The position numbers were made by a program, and so were the translations under genes. This document shows positions 31,185-40,854 of a stretch of 64,000 nt of DNA, piece by piece (within the stretch, counting starts at the first letter, position 1; each line of letters opens with the position of its first letter). The stretch covers positions 1,228,974-1,292,973 of the forward strand of contig VZQC01013995.1 of assembly GCA_009823505.1 (NCBI GenBank). Direction: 5' to 3'. A model generated the notes under the pieces. That model was not told where the DNA came from. It saw only the letters and a list, made by a program, of their open reading frames with translations, and did no database searches. The stretch is from Rhizomys pruinosus. Lineage: Eukaryota > Chordata > Mammalia > Rodentia > Spalacidae.

Positions 31185-33228
31185 ATACCACATTTTTAAT
31201 TATCCACTTGCCAGTTTAATGACACTTATTTTGTTGCCATTTCTTAGCTACTGTGAAAAGAGCAAACATGGATGTACAAGTACCTCTGCAGTAGGATGAG
31301 TCCTTTGAGTGTGTGCCAAGGAGTAGTATAACCAGATCATATGGTAGATTCCTATTTAGCTTTTGAAGAGTTCTCTGCAATGCTTTCCACAGTGGTTGCA
31401 CAAGTTTGCAATCCTACTAGTGGTGAATGAGCATTCCCCTTGCTTTTGTTCTCTCAATCTTAGCCAGTCTGATGGATTAAGATGAAATTTTAAGATGGGT
31501 TTGATTTGAATTATCCTAATTACTAATTATACTTTTTAAACTGTTTTAAAGCCATCTTTCATTTCTTCTTTGGGGAATTCTCCGTTTGGATCCGCAGCTC
31601 ATCTTTTAATTGGGTGATTTGTTTTCTTGATTCTTTGAGTTTTTTGAGTTATTTATATATTCTGGATATTCATCTTCTGTCAGATGTGTAAATAGTGAAG
31701 ATTTTTCTCCCACTCTGGTTTTTCTCTTCACTTCCTTGGTTGTCTCTTTTGACATACTAAAGCTTCTTTAGTTTAATGAGATCCACTTGTTGATTGTTGA
31801 AATTAATGCCTTAGCAATTTATAAAGTCCTTTCTTGTACCTATATCTTATAGGGTATCAGCTTATGGTCTTTACTACCTGTTTCAGAGTTTCAGGTTTCA
31901 TATTGAGGTCTTTAATCCATTTAGAGTTGACTTTTGTGCAGGGTGGAAGATAAGGGTCTAGTTTCATTCTTTTGCAGGAAGTGACAGTTTTGACAGCACC
32001 ATTTGTTGAAGATGCTGTCTTTTCTCCATCGTGTGTTCTTGACATTTTCGAGCTGAAATTGCATGCACTCATGTTTGGATCTCCAATTATGTTCCATTAA
32101 TTTGTGTGTCTGTTTTATAACTATAGCAGCTCTATAACATAGTTTGAGATCTGGTATGGTAATCCCCCCAGCATTGTACTTTATACAATATTACTTTGAC
32201 TATCAAGGGTTTTTGTGATTCAATATGAATTTTAGGATGTTTTTATTTTTAATTCTGTAAAGAATATCATGGGGATTTTTATTAGGATTGCATTGAATCT
32301 ATAGATTGCTCTTGGTAAGATGGTCATTTTCACAATATTAATTCTTCCAATCCATGAGTATGGGAGGTCTTTCCATCTCCTTGTGTCTTCCTCAACCTCT
32401 TTCTTAAGGATTTAAAAATTCCATTGCAGAGATCTTTAATGTGCTTGGTCGAGTTTATTCCTAGATATTTTTTTCCTGAGCCTATTGTGATTAGGAGGAT
32501 TTCCCTGAACCCTTTCTACAATTGCTCATTATTGGTATATAGAAAGGCTACTGATTTTTGTAGATTGATTTTGTAACCTGCCACTTTGATGAAAGTATTG
32601 TTCATTTCTAACAGTTTTCTGGTGGAATTTTTGGAATCTCTTTTGTATGATACATCATCTACAAAGAGGGATAATTTGACCACTTCTTTTCCAATTAGTA
32701 CTCCTTTTTCTTCTCTTGACTTATTACTCTAGCAAGAGTTTAAAGCACTATATTAAAAAGGAATTGAGATAGTAGGCAGCTTTTTCTGGCAACTGATTTT
32801 GATGGGAATGTTTACAGTTTTTCTCCATTTAGAATTATATGTTGGCTGCAAGTTTGTTGTATATAGCTTTAATTATGTTGAGGTATGTTTTTCCCTCCAG
32901 CCCAATTCCCTCTAGGACTTTTAACATAAATCCATGGTGGATTTTGTCAAAGGACTTTTCTGAATCTATTGATATAACAACATGATTCTCATCTGTAAAT
33001 CCATTATGTAATTTATTACACTATTGACTTATGTATGTTGAACCATCCCTGCACCACTGGAATCAAGCCTACTTCATCATGGTGGCTAATCTTTATGCAG
33101 TTTTCAAATATTTTCTTGAGAAATTTTTCATCTATGTTCACCAAGGATATGGATCTATAGTTTTCTTTTTTGGTTGTGTCTTTACCTGGTTTGGGTATTA
33201 AAGTTATACTAGCTTCATAGAAAATGGC
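31185..33228 (-). mobile_element. Inverted 5' segment of a twin-primed L1 (ORF2)
   Basis: About 2 kb of L1 ORF2 in reverse orientation. It runs from just past the C-terminal region (left end, equivalent to gtggtatattt) to the RT finger motif [13 protein letters not shown] (right end). Recognisable on the reverse strand are the Cys-rich/HPLW-type C-terminal block near 31380, the FADD region near 32660, and the RT core near 32940-33210. Many frameshifts are present. The directly following segment is in the opposite orientation and continues the same L1. Confidence 0.88.
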
Positions 33229-35105
33229 ATTCTACTCCATAGTAAAAAAAGACAACATACTGAAATTTGCAGGTAAATGGATGCAACTAGAAAATGTTAT
33301 AGCAAGTGATGTAACACAGACTCAGACAAATGATGTATGTTCTCCCTCATTTGTGGGTCTCAACACAAAATCTTTATAAGAGAGCATATATCCTGATATG
33401 ACTGCAGGAGCTAGGTAAATGGAGAGAAACCATGGAGATAAATGAAAGAAGGAGCGTGAGAGACATGAATAGTAGAAGACACTGTTACCGAGGTGGGGAT
33501 GGGTAAAATGGGGGTATTTAACTGGAAGAGGAAGAAGGAGGGTTAGACAAGGGGTCATGGGGGTAAAGGAAATGAAGGAGCTCAAAAGAGGGGATGGTAG
33601 GATACAGGTATTGTCAAGGGGAAAATGGTAGTACTTTAACTAGGTATGGAGAAAGGAGGTTAGACAGGGAGATATAATTAAAGCTTAGGTGATGTGAAAA
33701 CCATAGGGAAATGTATTATCTCAAAAAACTACTGAAAAAAATACCACATCTAAACATGAGTTCGTGTATATACCTGAAGGCTATATACATGAAATATACA
33801 AGAAATACGTTCCAGAACAGGAAAAATTTTCCTTCAATTTGTTGGGCAGGGTAGTCCAAGAGACTCCCAAAATTACACAGGCTATTTCCATATCCTTTGA
33901 TTACCTCCTAGAAATCGAAACTAAGACCCTATTACTGAAGACAGGACATACTTCAGACACCTGACTTGGAGCAATGGAGTTAGAATTGACCTGGAATCCT
34001 CCTTCCTGAAGGCTAGCTCTCATAATTTTGGAGGAAGCAATGCAAGCTATAATCCCTAATAAAGACAATGCCTGAAACAGCAAATGATATTGGGACAGTA
34101 ATGTCACTTTTATCTTGGGGTTAATCAACAATAACCTAATTGGACTTAAAGCCCACTCAGTGGGAGGGAACTCATAGCCAAATACGTTTGGCTGGTAAGG
34201 TCATTGAACTTAGAGAAAACCCCAGGGCTTTCACATTAAAGACAAATGTAATTTCCTACTATATATTAAATATGGATTCTTACATTATAAATAAAAAAAA
34301 AACAGTCACCACTCATAAAAAACGTTTTTATTTTTTTCAAAAGTCATAGACTATTATAGAATTCCACAACTGGTCACACACAGAGAATAAGTGACTGTGA
34401 GACGTGCAAACCTAAGTGACACATTTACAATGGAACCTTTATACCTAAGGTTCATGTAGCATAGTGGAACAAGGGGTAGGGAGAATATTAATGTATCTCT
34501 CAACTCTCATAAATGACACTTCCCCATGCCACAGAGTAGGACAACAAATGCAAAGGACCCCAAAGGTCCAAAGCATAGAGAATAAGTACCCGTAGATTGT
34601 GGGTTTCTGGACTGTAGTCTTATATTAAACTTCACTCATCCAGGGCTCAGAGACCTTTGTGGAAGAAGGGGCAGAAAGATTATAAGAGCCAGGCGAAGAG
34701 GTACGTGACCACATGGAAAGAAAGTCTTCTGAGACCTTGCTCATATGGACTTACAAAAGTGGTGTCAGCTACACAAAACCCATGAAAACTCAAGCAGACA
34801 AAAACCCAACATAGAACTGCATAAATGGGCATCCAGCTCCAATCTTAGTTGAAGAACTATTGGCAGTTGATTATTGCTGGGTGAGGGAGAGTTGATGTTC
34901 TTCAAAGGAGAGACGGACTAGATCTCAGCTAATGAACTTGCACTGAGGGCTGTCTGGGTGGACTAACATGACTGGATAGGCCTTAAAATATATGACAGAA
35001 TACAGGAAATCCAGTAGGGGGTGCTTTGGGGGATACAGATGAAAGAGAGGATATAAAGAATATTAAGATATTTTGTATGAAATGTACAAAGACACAATTA
35101 GAAAT
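33229..35105 (+). mobile_element. Sense 3' segment of the twin-primed L1 (ORF2 end and long 3' UTR)
   Basis: The segment starts at the ORF2-end block (cattctactccatagt, aaagacaacatactgaaatt) and continues into a long old-type L1 3' UTR ending in gatattttgtatgaaatgta. Its start lies only a few bases beyond where the inverted segment begins in L1 coordinates, as expected of one insertion event. Parts of the UTR (34490-35100) recur at 56143-56665 and 59435-59672. Up to 33740 the assignment is strong. The distal UTR is supported by those recurrences. Confidence 0.8.
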
Positions 35106-35114
35106 ATACATTAA

Positions 35115-35262
35115 AGCCAGGCATGGTGGCGCACGCCTTTAATCTCAGCACTTGGGAGGCAGAGGCAGGTGGATCTCTGTAGTTAAGGCCAGCCTGGTCT
35201 GCAGAGTGAGTTCCAGGACAGCTGGGGTTACAGGGACACCCTGTCTCGAAAAGACCAAAAAA
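35115..35262 (+). mobile_element. B1 SINE
   Basis: Forward B1 with duplication ATACATTAA (35106-35114 and 35263-35271). It entered the end of the twin-primed L1 tail. Confidence 0.93.
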
Positions 35263-35290
35263 ATACATTAAGATAAAAATAAAAAGACAG

Positions 35291-35544
35291 GGCTGGAGAG
35301 ATGGCCTAGCGGTTAAGAGCACCGACTGCTCTTACAGAGGACCCGGGTTCGATCCCCAGCACCCACATGGCGGCCGAGAACCGTCTGAAGCTCCGATTCC
35401 AGGAGAACTCCAGCTCCAGGGGAATCCAAGACCCTCTTCTGACTTCCGCGGCATTGCACGACACGGGTGCACAGACTTGCATGCAGGCAGTACATTCATA
35501 CACATACAGAAATAAATAAAAAAAATAAATAAATAAAAAAATAA
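35291..35544 (+). mobile_element. Young B2 SINE with perfect 16-bp TSD
   Basis: Full-length B2 with an intact A-box region (gatggcctagcggttaagag) and B box GGTTCGATCC. It ends in a long A/T-rich (AAATA)-type tail. The duplication AAAAATAAAAAGACAG is identical at 35275-35290 and 35545-35560. It is very close in sequence to the B2 at 25734. Confidence 0.96.
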
Positions 35545-35736
35545 AAAAATAAAAAGACAGAAATAATACAGAGTTCTGTTTAGTCTCATCAATGGAACTG
35601 GCATAAGTAAAATAATAATAACATAAATTGGAAAACTCCAAGTGTTTGAGATATTATTAATAACTTCTGCATAGAAAGGAATTTGCAAAAATTTACAAAA
35701 ATAATCATAATGAATAATAATGAATATATGACATGA

Positions 35737-35980
35737 TTTTTTTTGAGACAGGGTCTCCCTATAGCCCCAGCTGGCCTGGAACTCACTCTGTAGACCAGGC
35801 TGGCCTTGAACTCACAGAGATCCACCTACCTCTGCTTCCCAAGTGCTAGGATTAAAGGCATGCACTACCACTCCAGGCTAAAAGATGGTTCTTAGCTACC
35901 ATGTGGGTGCTGGGAATTGAACCGGGGTCCTCTGAAAGAGCAGCCAGCACTCCTAACTGCTGAGCCATCTCTCCAGTCCC
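35737..35980 (-). mobile_element. Chimeric SINE: B2 head fused to B1 body
   Basis: On the reverse strand the first 100 bases (35980-35879) are a B2 head (ggagagatggctcagcagtt, ggttcaattcccagcaccca). The sequence then passes directly into a B1 (35878-35737) with its A-rich tail. One duplication, ATGACATGA, brackets the whole unit (35728-35736 and 35981-35989). The B2 3' half is absent. A simple reading is that a chimeric transcript was inserted as one unit. A B1 insertion into a B2 followed by deletion is the alternative. Confidence 0.75.
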
Positions 35981-36075
35981 ATGACATGAAATTTTGAGGA
36001 TAACAGCCTAAGCCATACATAGATAAAATACAGAGTTTAAATGTTTTATTAAAAAATAAGACAAGGGTCACTCAG

Positions 36076-36150
36076 TTTTGTTTTGTTTTGTTTTGTTTTG
36101 TTTTGTTTTGTTTTGTTTTGTTTTGTTTTGTTTTGTTTTGTTTTGTTTTA
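36076..36150. repeat. (TTTTG)n microsatellite
   Basis: Fifteen near-perfect copies of the pentamer TTTTG run uninterrupted through this interval. It probably began as the A-rich tail of a reverse-oriented retroelement. Confidence 0.97.
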
Positions 36151-36654
36151 GGCAGGGGGAGGCCCTGGCTCCTTTTGGCTTTTCATTCACCGGTTCCATC
36201 TACTCGAGGACAAAGTTAGGTCTTCCTAGACCAGGCTTCTCTTTTTGAAGCATGAGCAGACTTTCCTCTTTATAGACTGGACACTGGATGAAATCCCATT
36301 AGTGGATCTCCAAGATCTCCCTGCACAGGAAGTCTGGTGACTCACATTTGCAGGACAATTCAAGAGATGCCCCCATTCATAGTCCCCTGAGACTTAGTTG
36401 ACCTCTGAGGGCAAGGAACAAAGTTATCTCTTAGGTCACTTAGCCAAATTGGTATAGGTATTAATTATGGTCATTAAGCACCCAGAAAGGCTGAGTGACA
36501 CCAGCCTGATACATCACACCTATACTAAAATTCTATCTTCTGAAAACCTCAACTGACCTTGAGAAAACAAAAACCTTGGCTAACTGTGTGGCCTTAAGCA
36601 TCCAAAAGGAAAGTATAGCCAGAAATAAATAATCAGTAAGGTCTGAGAAATTGT
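36151..36654. other. No recognised feature
   Basis: About 500 bases that I cannot assign. There is no coding signal beyond short frames. Confidence 0.4.
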
Positions 36655-37020
36655 ACTTCAGATATAAAACTTGAGAATCCTCCGAACTTTCAATGCCAGA
36701 TGGGGACTACTGAGATATCCAGCTTGTGGACTGAGTGGCTACAGGGATTTCAGCCTCTTCAGAGTGTAGACAGTAATTGTTGGACTACCCAGGCTGTGTC
36801 ATGGAGGCCAGTGCAGGAAGATCAAGACAGGATGCATACTTGCTGGATCTCATTTGGGTGACCATGGTGGGGGGAGGGACCCCAGTGTGGAGCACAGGGC
36901 AGGATTGATGGTTGTTTGGGCTTGCCAAGGAGGAAACTTCAAGCACTTCCTTGGGGAAAACATGACATCTTTTGGCAAAAAAAGGAAAGAAAAGAAAAAT
37001 AAAAGAGAAAATCCTCCAAC
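36655..37020 (+). mobile_element. 330-bp dispersed repeat, copy 1
   Basis: Matches the reverse of 46263-46590 through gagaatcctcc.aactttca, gttggactacccaggct, aggaagatcaagacagga and gtttgggc.tgcca. It ends in an A-rich tail (ggcaaaaaaaggaaagaaaa). I do not recognise the family. Confidence 0.75.
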
Positions 37021-37037
37021 TCAGGTGATATGTGTAT

Positions 37038-37039
<2 letters not shown>

Positions 37040-37074
<35 letters not shown>
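37040..37074. repeat. (TA)n microsatellite
   Basis: About 17 TA units lying between the preceding dispersed repeat and the truncated end of the next L1. Confidence 0.96.
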
Positions 37075-37078
<4 letters not shown>

Positions 37079-37440
37079 CAACGTTTGGATTCATTGATTT
37101 TTTTTTTTTGTATTGTTTTCTTTGTTTCTATTTCATTGATTGCTGCCCTGATTTTTGTTATTTCTTCCTGTCTGTTGCATTTAGGGTTCATCTGTTGTTG
37201 TCTCTCAAGTGCTTTTAGCTGCAGTGTTAAATCATTCACTTGTGCTCTTTCTGTTTTTCTGATGTAGGCACCCAGGGTTATAAACTTCCCTCTTAGTACT
37301 GCTTTTAAGGTATCCCATAGGTTTTGTTGTGTTGTATTGTCATTGTCGTTCAGTTCCAGGAATGCTTTTATTTCTTTCTTTATCTCTTCCTTGACCCATT
37401 CATTATTCAGGAGTGTGTTGTTTAGTCTCCATGTATTTTT

Positions 37441-37589
37441 TTTTTAGTGTTTTTGAGACAGGGTGTCCCTATAGCCCCAGCTGGCCTGGAACTCACTCTG
37501 TAGACCAGGCTGGCCTTGAACTCACAGAAATCCACCTGCCTCTGCCTCCCAAGTGCTAGGATTAAAGGTGTGCACCACCATGCCCGGCC
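37441..37589 (-). mobile_element. B1 SINE inside L1
   Basis: Reverse B1 (gagacagggtgtccctatag ... ccaccatgcccggcc) inserted in the endonuclease region, with duplicate flanks tagtctccatgtatt and tagtctccatgcatt. Confidence 0.92.
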
Positions 37590-37599
37590 TAGTCTCCAT

Positions 37600-38403
37600 G
37601 CATTCTTGTCTATTGACACCAGGATAAGCCGTACTATCTAGTCTCCATGTATTCTTGTAGATAGTACAGCTTATCCTGGTGTTCATAGTGAGCTTTATTG
37701 CATTGTGGTCTGATAGAATGCATGAAATTATTTCAATTTTTTTTGTATTTGTGGAGGTTTCTTCTGTGTCCCAGTATGTGGTCAATTTTGGAGAACGTTC
37801 CATGGGGTGCTGAGTAGAAAGTGTATTCTCTGGTATTAGGGTGGAATATTCAGTAGATGTCTGTGAGGTCCATTTGGTGTATTGTATCATTCAGTTCAGA
37901 TGTCTCTCTGTTTCTTTGTCCAGTTGACCTGTCCGAAGGGCTCAGTGGGGAATTAAAGTTCCCTACTATGAGTGTACTGGGGTTAATCTGTACCTTGTGA
38001 TCCTGGAGAATTGTCTTTATAAAGTTTGGTGAACCAGAGTTTGGGGCATATATATTCATAATTGTGAAATCTTCTTGGTGAATTGTTCCTTTGATAAAAA
38101 TGTAATGGCCTTCTTTGTCTCTTCTGATTTCTTTTACTTTGAAGTCTATTTTGTTGGATATTAAAATAGTAATACCTGCTTTCTTTTTGGTACCATTTGC
38201 TTGGAATATTTTTTCCTCCCTTTCACTTTAAGGCAGTGCCTATCCTTGAAGGTAAGATGCGTTTCTTGTAGACAGCATATAGATGGGTTCTGTTTCCTAA
38301 TCCAATCTCCCCACCTATGTCTTATGATTGGAGAGTTTAGTACATTATTTAATCCACTTATAACTGATAGATTTGTGTTGTTTCTTTTCACCTTATTATC
38401 CAT
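37600..38403 (-). pseudogene. L1 ORF2 endonuclease region, degraded
   Basis: Read on the reverse strand from MDNKVKRNNTN (38403). Conserved pieces are [32 protein letters not shown] and [14 protein letters not shown], in several frames. The catalytic motif usually written GDFN reads GNFN here, a loss of the essential aspartate. Frameshifts and a local inverted duplication at 37616-37682 complete the damage. Confidence 0.85.
37616..37682. repeat. 24-bp inverted repeat within L1
   Basis: Arms 37616-37639 and 37659-37682 are reverse complements with a single mismatch (gcCgtac against gcTgtac), and enclose a 19-base loop. The right arm matches the normal L1 order. The left arm is an extra inverted copy next to the B1 insertion. 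Confidence 0.93.
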
Positions 38404-38444
38404 TTGTGTTTTTGGTTTAGGTTTCTACTTCTGCAGTTATGCTT

Positions 38445-39065
38445 TTATTGATTTCTCTTTCTAGGTGCCTGGGGATGGTTGCTCCTTTCTTCTGTCCTTT
38501 GAATTGCTTCAAGTATTCTCTGAAGGGTTGGTTTTCTGTACATGTATTCTTTCATCTTGTTTATGTCATGGAAGATTTTTCTCTCTCCTTCAACTATAAT
38601 CGACATTTTTGCTGGGTATAGTAACCTGGGTTGGCATCTATAGTCCTTTAACACTGGCAATGCTTTGCTCCACGTTCTTCTTGCTTTCATAGTTTGCACT
38701 GAGAAGTCTGTTGTAATTCTGATAGGTTTCCCCTTATATGTCACTTGTTGTTCTTCTCTTGTGGCTTTAAGAATTTTGTCTTTGTTTGGGCCGTCTATCA
38801 TTTTAACTATGATATGGCGTGGAGAGTTTCTTTTTTGATCTTGTATGCTTGGAGTTCTATGTGCTTCTTGTATTTGTATTGGTTTGTCTTTTTTTAGTTT
38901 GGGGAAATTTTCATCTACTATCTTGTTGAAGATCTGATCAATACCATTCTCTTGGGATTCTTCTCTTTCCTCTATTCTTATGATGCAGAGGTTTGATCTT
39001 TTCTCACTCTTCCCTTTCTGTTCTGAAGGCTCTCCAAAGACTCCACTTGGACACGCCTTCTGCAA
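38445..39065 (-). pseudogene. L1 ORF1, N-terminal half deleted
   Basis: A 206-codon reverse frame beginning in what was 5' UTR (MQKACPSGVFGEPSEQ). It then jumps into the ORF1 RNA-binding part (KRSNLCIIRIEE, RTPSIQDQKRNSPRHIIVKM, GKPIRITTDFSVQTMKARR, NPQAPRKRN-like end). The coiled coil is gone. Compared with the L1 at 12745, about 800 bp are missing between TGA triplets at the equivalents of 13185 and 13987. The open frame is a by-product of that deletion and probably has no function. Confidence 0.88.
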
Positions 39066-39100
39066 TCCCAGTTGGGTGGGGGGCTTTGCTGTTTAGCCCA

Positions 39101-39388
39101 CCCCACAGCCACACAAGCCAATCGAGAGCCAAAGATGAATAGACCAAACCTAACAATCCGCCTGGATGAAGCACCCAGCTCCTACCTGTGCTTCAGCTGG
39201 TCCCAGGAAATCCCCAATCTCAAGCCTTGCACAGGCCCACCTTTTATACCACCAGCTAGGAGGACAACTCCGCCCCCACAGCCACACAAGCCAATTGAGA
39301 TCCAAAGATGAATAGATCAAACCAAACAATCCACCTGGCTGAAGCACCCAGCTCCTACCTGTGCTTCAGGTGGTCCCAGGAAATCCCC
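39101..39388 (-). promoter_or_regulatory. L1 5' monomers (173 bp, one full and one partial)
   Basis: Two tandem units (39101-39273 and 39274-39388) share cccacagccacacaagccaa, gaagcacccagctcctacct and tggtcccaggaaatcccc. The full unit carries TATAAAAG on the reverse strand at 39248-39241. The sequence is unrelated by eye to the 202-bp monomers of the L1 at 12745, so the two L1s use different promoters. Confidence 0.8.
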
Positions 39389-39462
39389 CATAATATATAA
39401 TATAATACATTTATAATTTATAATTTATAATATAATCATAGTAAACCCCAAATAAACAGGAG

Positions 39463-39698
39463 GCTTTTTTTTCATTTCTGTATGTGTTTGAATGTACTGT
39501 CTGCATGCAAGTCTGTGCATCCGTGTCGTGCAATGCTGCGGAGGTCAGAAGAGGGTGTTGGATTCCCCTGGAACTGGAGTTCTCCTGGAATTGGAGTTTC
39601 AGACAGTTCTCGGCTGCCATGTGGGTGCAGGGGACCGAACTCGGGTCCTCTGTAAGAGCGGTTGGCACTCTTAACTGCTAGGCCATATCTCCGGCCCC
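39463..39698 (-). mobile_element. B2 SINE with TSD
   Basis: Reverse full-length B2 of the young local type, with duplication AAACAGGAG at 39454-39462 and 39699-39707. The B box is slightly changed (gaactcgggtcc on this strand). Confidence 0.93.
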
Positions 39699-39710
39699 AA
39701 ACAGGAGACA

Positions 39711-39858
39711 TTTTTTTTTATTAATTTAGTTTTTATTGATGCTTTGTGCATTTCATACATTTTTTCCAATTCAGTTCAGGCTTATTTCCCTTTCCCTCCC
39801 CCCCACCCCCACCCCATCCCAGATCATGCATTCTGCCATAACTGTCCTGCATCTTTCT
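39711..39858 (-). mobile_element. L1 3'-UTR terminal segment with G-rich tract
   Basis: The sense strand contains a polypurine, G-run tract (reverse of 39789-39826) followed by a tail with catcaataaaaact. This is the terminal part of an L1 3' UTR. In the sense direction it follows module copy E directly. Confidence 0.8.
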
Positions 39859-39859
39859 C

Positions 39860-40055
39860 TCAGTTTTTTTTTTCATTTTTAGCTATAAGTGATAATCCAT
39901 GAGTACAAGCATCCTTCATGCAAAACCTATCTGCAGGCTGTTGTGCCCAAACCCCTACAGCCCCACCATCCAGTGGGGGGTGACAGGTTGTTTGTTCAAT
40001 CAAGTTGATCAAATGAGTGTCCAGACTACATTTGCTGTAGTTTCACCATTTAAGG
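39860..40055 (-). mobile_element. 1-kb dispersed module, copy E (5'-truncated)
   Basis: Reverse copy of the module's 3' part with tail type 1 (gctataagtgataatccatg, aagcatccttcatgcaaaac, tcaatcaagttgatcaaatg). It abuts an L1 3'-UTR end, so it may have been co-inserted as one unit. Confidence 0.8.
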
Positions 40056-40171
40056 ACAATAACAAAAACTGTGAAATAGAGAATCAATAATAAAAATAAT
40101 AAAGCAAATATTTAAGTAATTTGAAAAGATTAATAAAATTAGCAAGCAGTTATCAAAATTGCTTGAGAAAT

Positions 40172-40313
40172 AGGGGCTGAAGAGATGGCTTAATGATTAG
40201 GAACACTTTCTGTTCTTCTAGAAGACCAAGATTCCCAGCACCAACCTTGCAGCTAACAATCATCTGTAATTCCTGTTCCAGGGGATCTGTTTCTTTTGTC
40301 CTTTGTGGACATG
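40172..40313 (+). mobile_element. B2 SINE, 5' part
   Basis: Forward B2 head and middle (ggggctgaagagatggctta, attcccagcaccaaccttgc, ttcctgttccaggggatct), interrupted by the following LTR-like block. The 3' end resumes at about 40753. Confidence 0.75.
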
Positions 40314-40741
40314 TGTGATAGTGTCCAATGCCTATATAACTCCCTTTTGTTTTAGTGACTCCATCATAATGACAGAACCTCAGCACAGAACAAGTCTGGG
40401 AAGAGCCAGTTGGTTATGTCAAGCTTCAGACTCCCCTCTGCAGGATGTCTTGTGACCACCTTACTATCTTATCTTTTGTCTGTATTTTGCAATTGCCTGC
40501 AACCCACCCACTTCTTATCTTAGTAATCCTGCAGCAGGTAGCAACTGAGGTTTTTATTGTCTAACTGGAATTTCTCGAAAGTTTACCATGGAATTGCATT
40601 TGCCTTTATAAGCTTAACCTGCCTCTGAATCGGGGCAGTATCCTTTTAATCCCGATCTGGGGTACACTCCTGGCCAGTCCAAATTAAAAACCCAATTCAG
40701 CTAATTGGAACCCGGAGTCTGTGTACTCTCTTTTTCCCACA
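40314..40741 (+). mobile_element. Candidate solo LTR inside a B2
   Basis: A roughly 428-bp block starts TGTGATAG and ends CCCACA, giving the TG...CA ends of LTRs. It has a TATA-like site TTTATAAG (40605-40612), a polyadenylation-type AATTAAA (40682-40688) and a U5-like pyrimidine end. B2 sequence lies on both sides. The exact edges and the site duplication are unclear (ATG on both sides at best), so the class cannot be set. The overall look is class I. Confidence 0.6.
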
Positions 40742-40752
40742 ATGGTCCAACA

Positions 40753-40816
40753 CTGTAACACATGGGCGAACTAACATACATGGAGGCAAGACACTCATAT
40801 ACATGAAAAAAAAAGT
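40753..40816 (+). mobile_element. B2 SINE, 3' part
   Basis: acatacatggaggcaagaca followed by ctcatatacatgaaaaaaaa is a B2 3' end, continuing the B2 interrupted at 40313. Confidence 0.7.
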
Positions 40817-40854
40817 AAAAATAATAATTTTTTTTCTGCATTTATACAAAAAAA

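Larger units (their letters stand above)
37075..39390 (-). mobile_element. L1 with 5' monomers, lacking most of ORF2 (second subfamily)
   Basis: Reverse L1 that keeps its 5' end but stops inside ORF2, just after the endonuclease domain (INESK region at 37080-37100). In sense order it has two 173-bp monomers, a short 5' UTR, ORF1 lacking its first half, ORF1-ORF2 spacer and a degraded endonuclease region containing a B1. L1 copies normally lose the 5' end, so a copy missing its 3' end is unusual and suggests later deletion at the TA repeat. Confidence 0.88.
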
